From positions 1-8,878 of the forward strand of contig DAOWDM010000037.1 of NCBI GenBank assembly GCA_030639035.1: 8,878 bases of DNA. The letters are read 5' to 3'. Made by a program: the position numbers and the translations under genes. Positions 7,046-8,878 of this stretch are shown here, one piece after another. Source of the DNA: Alphaproteobacteria bacterium (GTDB taxonomy: Bacteria; Pseudomonadota; Alphaproteobacteria; DAOWDM01). The notes beneath the pieces are model-generated. The model was not told where the DNA came from, did not search any database, and saw nothing but the letters and a program-made list of their open reading frames with translations. Every line of letters begins with the position of its first letter. Position 1 is the stretch's first letter.

Positions 7046-7581
7046 TGGAATACAGACTTCAAACACCTTTAAGCGAAAAAGACATAATGCGATTGCGTTC
7101 TGGTGATTTGGTTTATTTAAGCGGAACAGTTTATTCTGCTCGAGATACCGCTCATAAAAGACTTGTTGAAGCTTTGGGTAATGGAGAATCTGTTCCTTTT
7201 GACTTAAAAGGTGCTGTGATTTATTACATGGGACCCACTCCCACTCCGCCTGAATATGTAATCGGTTCAGCAGGGCCTACCACCAGTTATAGAATGGATA
7301 CATACACACCTAAACTGTTGGAATTAGGGCTAAAAGCTACTATCGGAAAAGGGAATCGAAGCTCGGAAGTCATTGAATCAATGAAAAAACACAAATCCGT
7401 TTACTTTGGAGCAACTGGAGGGGCAGGGGCGTTGTTATCAAGATGTATAAAATCAGCAAAAGTCATTGCTTATGATGACCTTGGAGCAGAAGCAATCCGA
7501 AAACTAGAAGTAAAAGAAATGCCTCTGCTCGTAATTAATGATGCTTATGGCGATGAGCTTTATGCAAAAATAAAACAGTGA
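7045..7581 (+). CDS. Class I fumarate hydratase, beta subunit
   Basis: The C-terminal half of the two-subunit fumarase, which completes the active site formed with the iron-sulfur alpha subunit. The 178 residues show the family landmarks SGTVYSARDTAHKR (26-39), YYMGPTPTPPEYVIGSAGPT (60-79) followed by TSYRMD, IGKGNRS (100-106, with the expected substrate-binding or catalytic Lys102) and YFGATGGAGALL (120-131). Length and motif order are normal for a stand-alone beta subunit. The start is the ATG at 7045, which shares one base with the alpha stop (TAATG). GAGG at 7031-7034 serves as ribosome binding site about 10 nt upstream. An open frame running back to 6970 lies inside the alpha gene and adds nothing family-like. 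No convincing terminator follows: the ACAGA/TCTGT hairpin near 7604-7619 is only 5 bp. Tartrate dehydratase beta is the alternative identity. Confidence 0.92.
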   Translation: MEYRLQTPLSEKDIMRLRSGDLVYLSGTVYSARDTAHKRLVEALGNGESVPFDLKGAVIYYMGPTPTPPEYVIGSAGPTTSYRMDTYTPKLLELGLKATIGKGNRSSEVIESMKKHKSVYFGATGGAGALLSRCIKSAKVIAYDDLGAEAIRKLEVKEMPLLVINDAYGDELYAKIKQ

Positions 7582-7611
7582 GCATCTAGTAAATTTAAGC
7601 CACAGACTTTT

Positions 7612-7822
7612 TTATCTGTATTTGCTTCGTACTGATTCCATTTTTGCTCTAAATTCTTTTTCAGCCTTTTTTTCTTTAACTTAATCTTTAATGAAAGTTA
7701 CAGCACATGTTGCTGCAATTACACATAGTGCTACGGTGGTTTTTGTTAAAGAGAGGCAATATATTCTGCTGATGATGGTGTATAAGCATTTTGGTTTGTG
7801 ATGTTATTAGCTACAAGCCCCA
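7612..7822 (-). pseudogene. Decayed tandem duplicate of the downstream half of the adjacent small gene
   Basis: Read on the minus strand, this matches residues about 75-141 of the intact small gene just upstream, but it has no N-terminal half. It starts GLVANNITNQNAYTPSSAEYIASL, then a 2-bp insertion (extra CT, around 7751-7755) shifts the frame into a stop. A 3-bp insertion near 7781-7785 adds one residue. After restoring frame, a second lesion changes GAT CAA to GAT TAA (7681-7683). The remaining tail reads VKEKKAEKEFRAKMESVRSKYR and stops at 7612-7614. Over 7650-7822 versus 7849-8016 I count ten substitutions and two indels, about 94% identity; the outermost 25 bp are much less alike. With a frameshift and a nonsense codon and no start region, it is very unlikely to make a product. 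Confidence 0.8.
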
Positions 7823-8016
7823 TGTACGTGTTCCTTTCATTATTTCTTTAAATTGTTTTTCAGCCTTCTTTTCTTTAACTTGATCTTTAATGAAAGTTAC
7901 AGCACATGTTGTTGCAATTACACATAGTACTGCTGTGGCTTTTGTTAAAGAGGCAATATATTTTGCTGATGATGGTGTAGCATTTTGGTTTGTGATGTTA
8001 TTAGCTATAAGCCCCA
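7626..8016. repeat. Head-to-tail tandem duplication of about 197 bp
   Basis: Unit 1 (about 7626-7822) and unit 2 (about 7825-8016) are adjacent and in the same orientation. The best-conserved part is 7650-7822 against 7849-8016, offset 199 bp on the left and 194 bp on the right because unit 1 has 2- and 3-bp insertions. Unit 2 is inside the intact minus-strand gene; unit 1 is the decayed copy. The stop codon of the intact gene (7811-7813) lies within the first bases of unit 1, so the last few residues of the intact protein are read from the junction. Confidence 0.85.
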
Positions 8017-8236
8017 CGTTGCATGCAGATGCAGGTTCCATACTTCCTACAGCAACGGCTAGAATTGCAGCGGCAATAATAATTCTAGGGTTGTTTTTAG
8101 CTAAATCTTTAGCTTTTGAAGCTGTATTGCCAATTTTTTCTACAGCTTTGCTGGCTATACTAGATAATCCACCTGCATAGGCTTTTATATTTTTTCCTTT
8201 TGAAAAGTCATTAATTCTACTTTTTGCATTAGTCAT
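7811..8236 (-). CDS. Small hypothetical protein with hydrophobic segments and possible AxA cleavage site
   Basis: I do not recognise this 141-residue protein. Residues 1-50 are basic and hydrophilic, starting with SRINDFSKGK (6-15), a motif shared with the next gene upstream. Residues 51-66 (RIIIAAAILAVAVGSM) are hydrophobic and end at EPASA (67-71), which looks like a signal peptidase I site after A71, with Cys72 next. A second hydrophobic stretch (about 94-116, IASLTKATAVLCVIATTCAVTFI) follows, then a charged tail (KDQVKEKKAEKQFKEIMKG). The last residues, GTRTWGL, come from the junction with the tandem duplicate and may not be ancestral. The ATG at 8236 has AAGGA (8250-8246) 9 nt upstream. 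A MITE-like element ends about 22 nt before the start and separates it from its likely former operon partner. The open frame is supported as a real gene by the ribosome binding site and by the decayed duplicate. An exported small protein is a reasonable guess, not a finding. Confidence 0.6.
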   Translation of the reverse strand: MTNAKSRINDFSKGKNIKAYAGGLSSIASKAVEKIGNTASKAKDLAKNNPRIIIAAAILAVAVGSMEPASACNVGLIANNITNQNATPSSAKYIASLTKATAVLCVIATTCAVTFIKDQVKEKKAEKQFKEIMKGTRTWGL

Positions 8237-8257
8237 AATGTCGTTTCCTTTTTGTTA

Positions 8258-8466
8258 GGCTATGTTATACAATAGCGTTGCTTTTAAAATATCGCCGTCA
8301 TTCTGAGGAGCATAGCTTTGTTGAGAATCTCATTGGGATTGTGCAGGCAAAAGTGAGATTGCTACGTCGCTAACGCTCCTCACAATGACGTTGGTAGCAG
8401 TTATAAGAGCTTACACTCTCATTGCATAGAAAGCAGTCAGACAGCAACACTATTGTATAACACAGC
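8258..8466. mobile_element. MITE-like element with 24-bp terminal inverted repeats
   Basis: The ends 8259-8282 (starting GCTATGTTATACAATAG) and 8443-8466 (in reverse complement starting GCTGTGTTATACAATAG) match at 22 of 24 positions. The element is flanked by an exact 9-bp direct repeat TTTTTGTTA at 8249-8257 and 8467-8475, as expected of a target-site duplication; one extra G (8258) lies between the left copy and the inverted repeat. There is no transposase frame inside, only a nested palindrome (8296-8390). Size, terminal repeats, target duplication and lack of coding capacity fit a non-autonomous miniature transposable element. It lies in the gap between two minus-strand genes. Confidence 0.8.
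8296..8390. repeat. Palindromic repeat nested in the MITE-like element
   Basis: The arms CGTCATTCTGAGGAGC (8296-8311) and GCTCCTCACAATGACG (8375-8390) are complementary at 15 of 16 positions, and similarity continues inward to AATCTCA on both sides (for example around 8326-8332, and TGAGATT at 8354-8360). The element is 95 bp and starts GTCAT and ends ATGAC, like the two palindromes at 3121-3211 and 3248-3329. Sequences of the type GTCATTCTGAGGAGC are widespread intergenic palindromes in several bacterial genomes. Confidence 0.75.
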
Positions 8467-8484
8467 TTTTTGTTATTATAACGC

Positions 8485-8877
8485 TCATCTGCCTTGCTTT
8501 TTTTTGCCAAAAAATACGTTTTTAATTTTTTGAACTTTGTTATCAATTTTATCTTTAATTTCTACAGTTTTGCTGCCAACTTCTATAGCTTTACTGCCAA
8601 TTTTTACGGCTCTATCTACTGATTTTTCATATTTTTTTAGATTTTCTATATCATTTATTTCTTCTATAGTATTAGAGCCTCCAGCTTCCATCAATATTAT
8701 CCCGACAGCCATTTCTATCGTTCCTTTACTGTGGTCTTTTTCCATATCTGAAATGCCGCGAGATACAAGAGCTTTACCTACAGCTGCTACCGTTGATGCA
8801 ATAAACGGCTTGCTTTTAACAAAATCATCAATCCTTGATGTTAAAGTTTTTTCTTTTTTTAAAACATTCACAGCAAC
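8485..8877 (-). CDS. Small hypothetical protein, 5' end probably beyond the window
   Basis: I do not recognise this protein. From the GTG at 8871 it has 128 residues, but the frame stays open to the window edge and no ribosome binding site is visible, so the true start may lie outside. Residues 12-21 (SRIDDFVKSK) match the SRINDFSKGK of the next gene downstream at seven of ten positions. Residues about 22-38 and 51-64 (for example TIEMAVGIILMEAG) are moderately hydrophobic. The C-terminal part (about 79-128, AVKIGSKAIEVGSKTVEIKDKIDNKVQKIKNVFFGKKK) is strongly basic and looks like an amphipathic helix with short internal repeats (IGSKAIEVGSKTVEI). Removing the MITE-like element and one copy of its flanking repeat would leave 30 nt between this stop and the next start, so the two genes were probably co-transcribed. 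No function is proposed. Confidence 0.55.
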   Translation of the reverse strand, partial: VAVNVLKKEKTLTSRIDDFVKSKPFIASTVAAVGKALVSRGISDMEKDHSKGTIEMAVGIILMEAGGSNTIEEINDIENLKKYEKSVDRAVKIGSKAIEVGSKTVEIKDKIDNKVQKIKNVFFGKKKQGR

Positions 8878-8878
8878 A

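Noticed and set aside
6206..7581. L(+)-tartrate dehydratase TtdAB
   Set aside because: It shares fold and motifs with class I fumarase, but the adjoining malic enzyme makes fumarase the better call; it remains a minor alternative.
7604..7619. Terminator after the fumarase beta gene
   Set aside because: The hairpin is only 5 bp (ACAGA/TCTGT) and the T-run lies in its loop, so it does not have terminator form.
7626..8016. CRISPR-like direct repeats
   Set aside because: Only two long units of nearly 200 bp are present with no spacers; this is a tandem duplication.
7890..8180. Plus-strand open frame of 96 codons opposite the small hypothetical gene
   Set aside because: The minus-strand frame has a good ribosome binding site, and the shared N-terminal motif supports it; the plus frame has neither. 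Confidence is moderate because neither has known homologs.
7811..8236. VirB2/TraA-type conjugative pilin
   Set aside because: Long leader and AxA site are suggestive, but only one hydrophobic helix follows the site and no conjugation genes are in the window.

Overview
This window looks like chromosomal DNA from an AT-rich proteobacterium, most likely an alphaproteobacterium that lives at least partly without oxygen. The grounds are a partial rhodoquinone-synthesis gene (rquA), a two-subunit class I iron-sulfur fumarase, genes packed with 1-4 nt overlaps, and dispersed palindromes of the 'GTCATCCTGAA...TTCAGGATC' kind common in such genomes. TGA is used as a stop and Trp is TGG, so the genetic code is standard. 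No rRNA, tRNA or CRISPR array was seen.

Layout. (1) Bases 3-3042, plus strand: a three-gene operon of rquA (5' end cut by the window), a secreted DUF3108-type protein, and a secreted protein with about twelve Sel1-like repeats. Both joints are ATGA overlaps. (2) 3043-3430: a gene-free convergent gap holding two palindromic elements, one followed by a T-run that could end the operon. (3) 3431-4807, minus strand: a membrane thiol-disulfide reductase with an N-terminal thioredoxin-like domain and a CcdA/DsbD-type membrane domain, starting at GTG. (4) 4808-4890: a short divergent promoter region. (5) 4891-7581, plus strand: a tight operon of a stand-alone malic enzyme and fumarase alpha and beta subunits. 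(6) 7582-8878: an accessory-looking tail with two small unrecognised minus-strand genes that share an N-terminal motif, a decayed tandem duplicate of the 3' half of one of them, and a roughly 209-bp MITE-like element between them with 24-bp terminal inverted repeats and a 9-bp flanking direct repeat.

How the genes fit together. Malic enzyme and fumarase both act on malate, one giving pyruvate and reducing power, the other fumarate. RquA makes rhodoquinone, the low-potential quinone that lets complex II run as a fumarate reductase. Together they suggest malate dismutation / fumarate respiration, as in anaerobic mitochondria. This is an inference: the fumarate reductase itself is not in the window, and the two operons are separated by a gene on the opposite strand.

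The least explained part is the right end. The small gene pair, the partial duplication with a frameshift and a nonsense codon, and the mobile element whose removal restores a 30-nt intergenic gap deserve the closest look.
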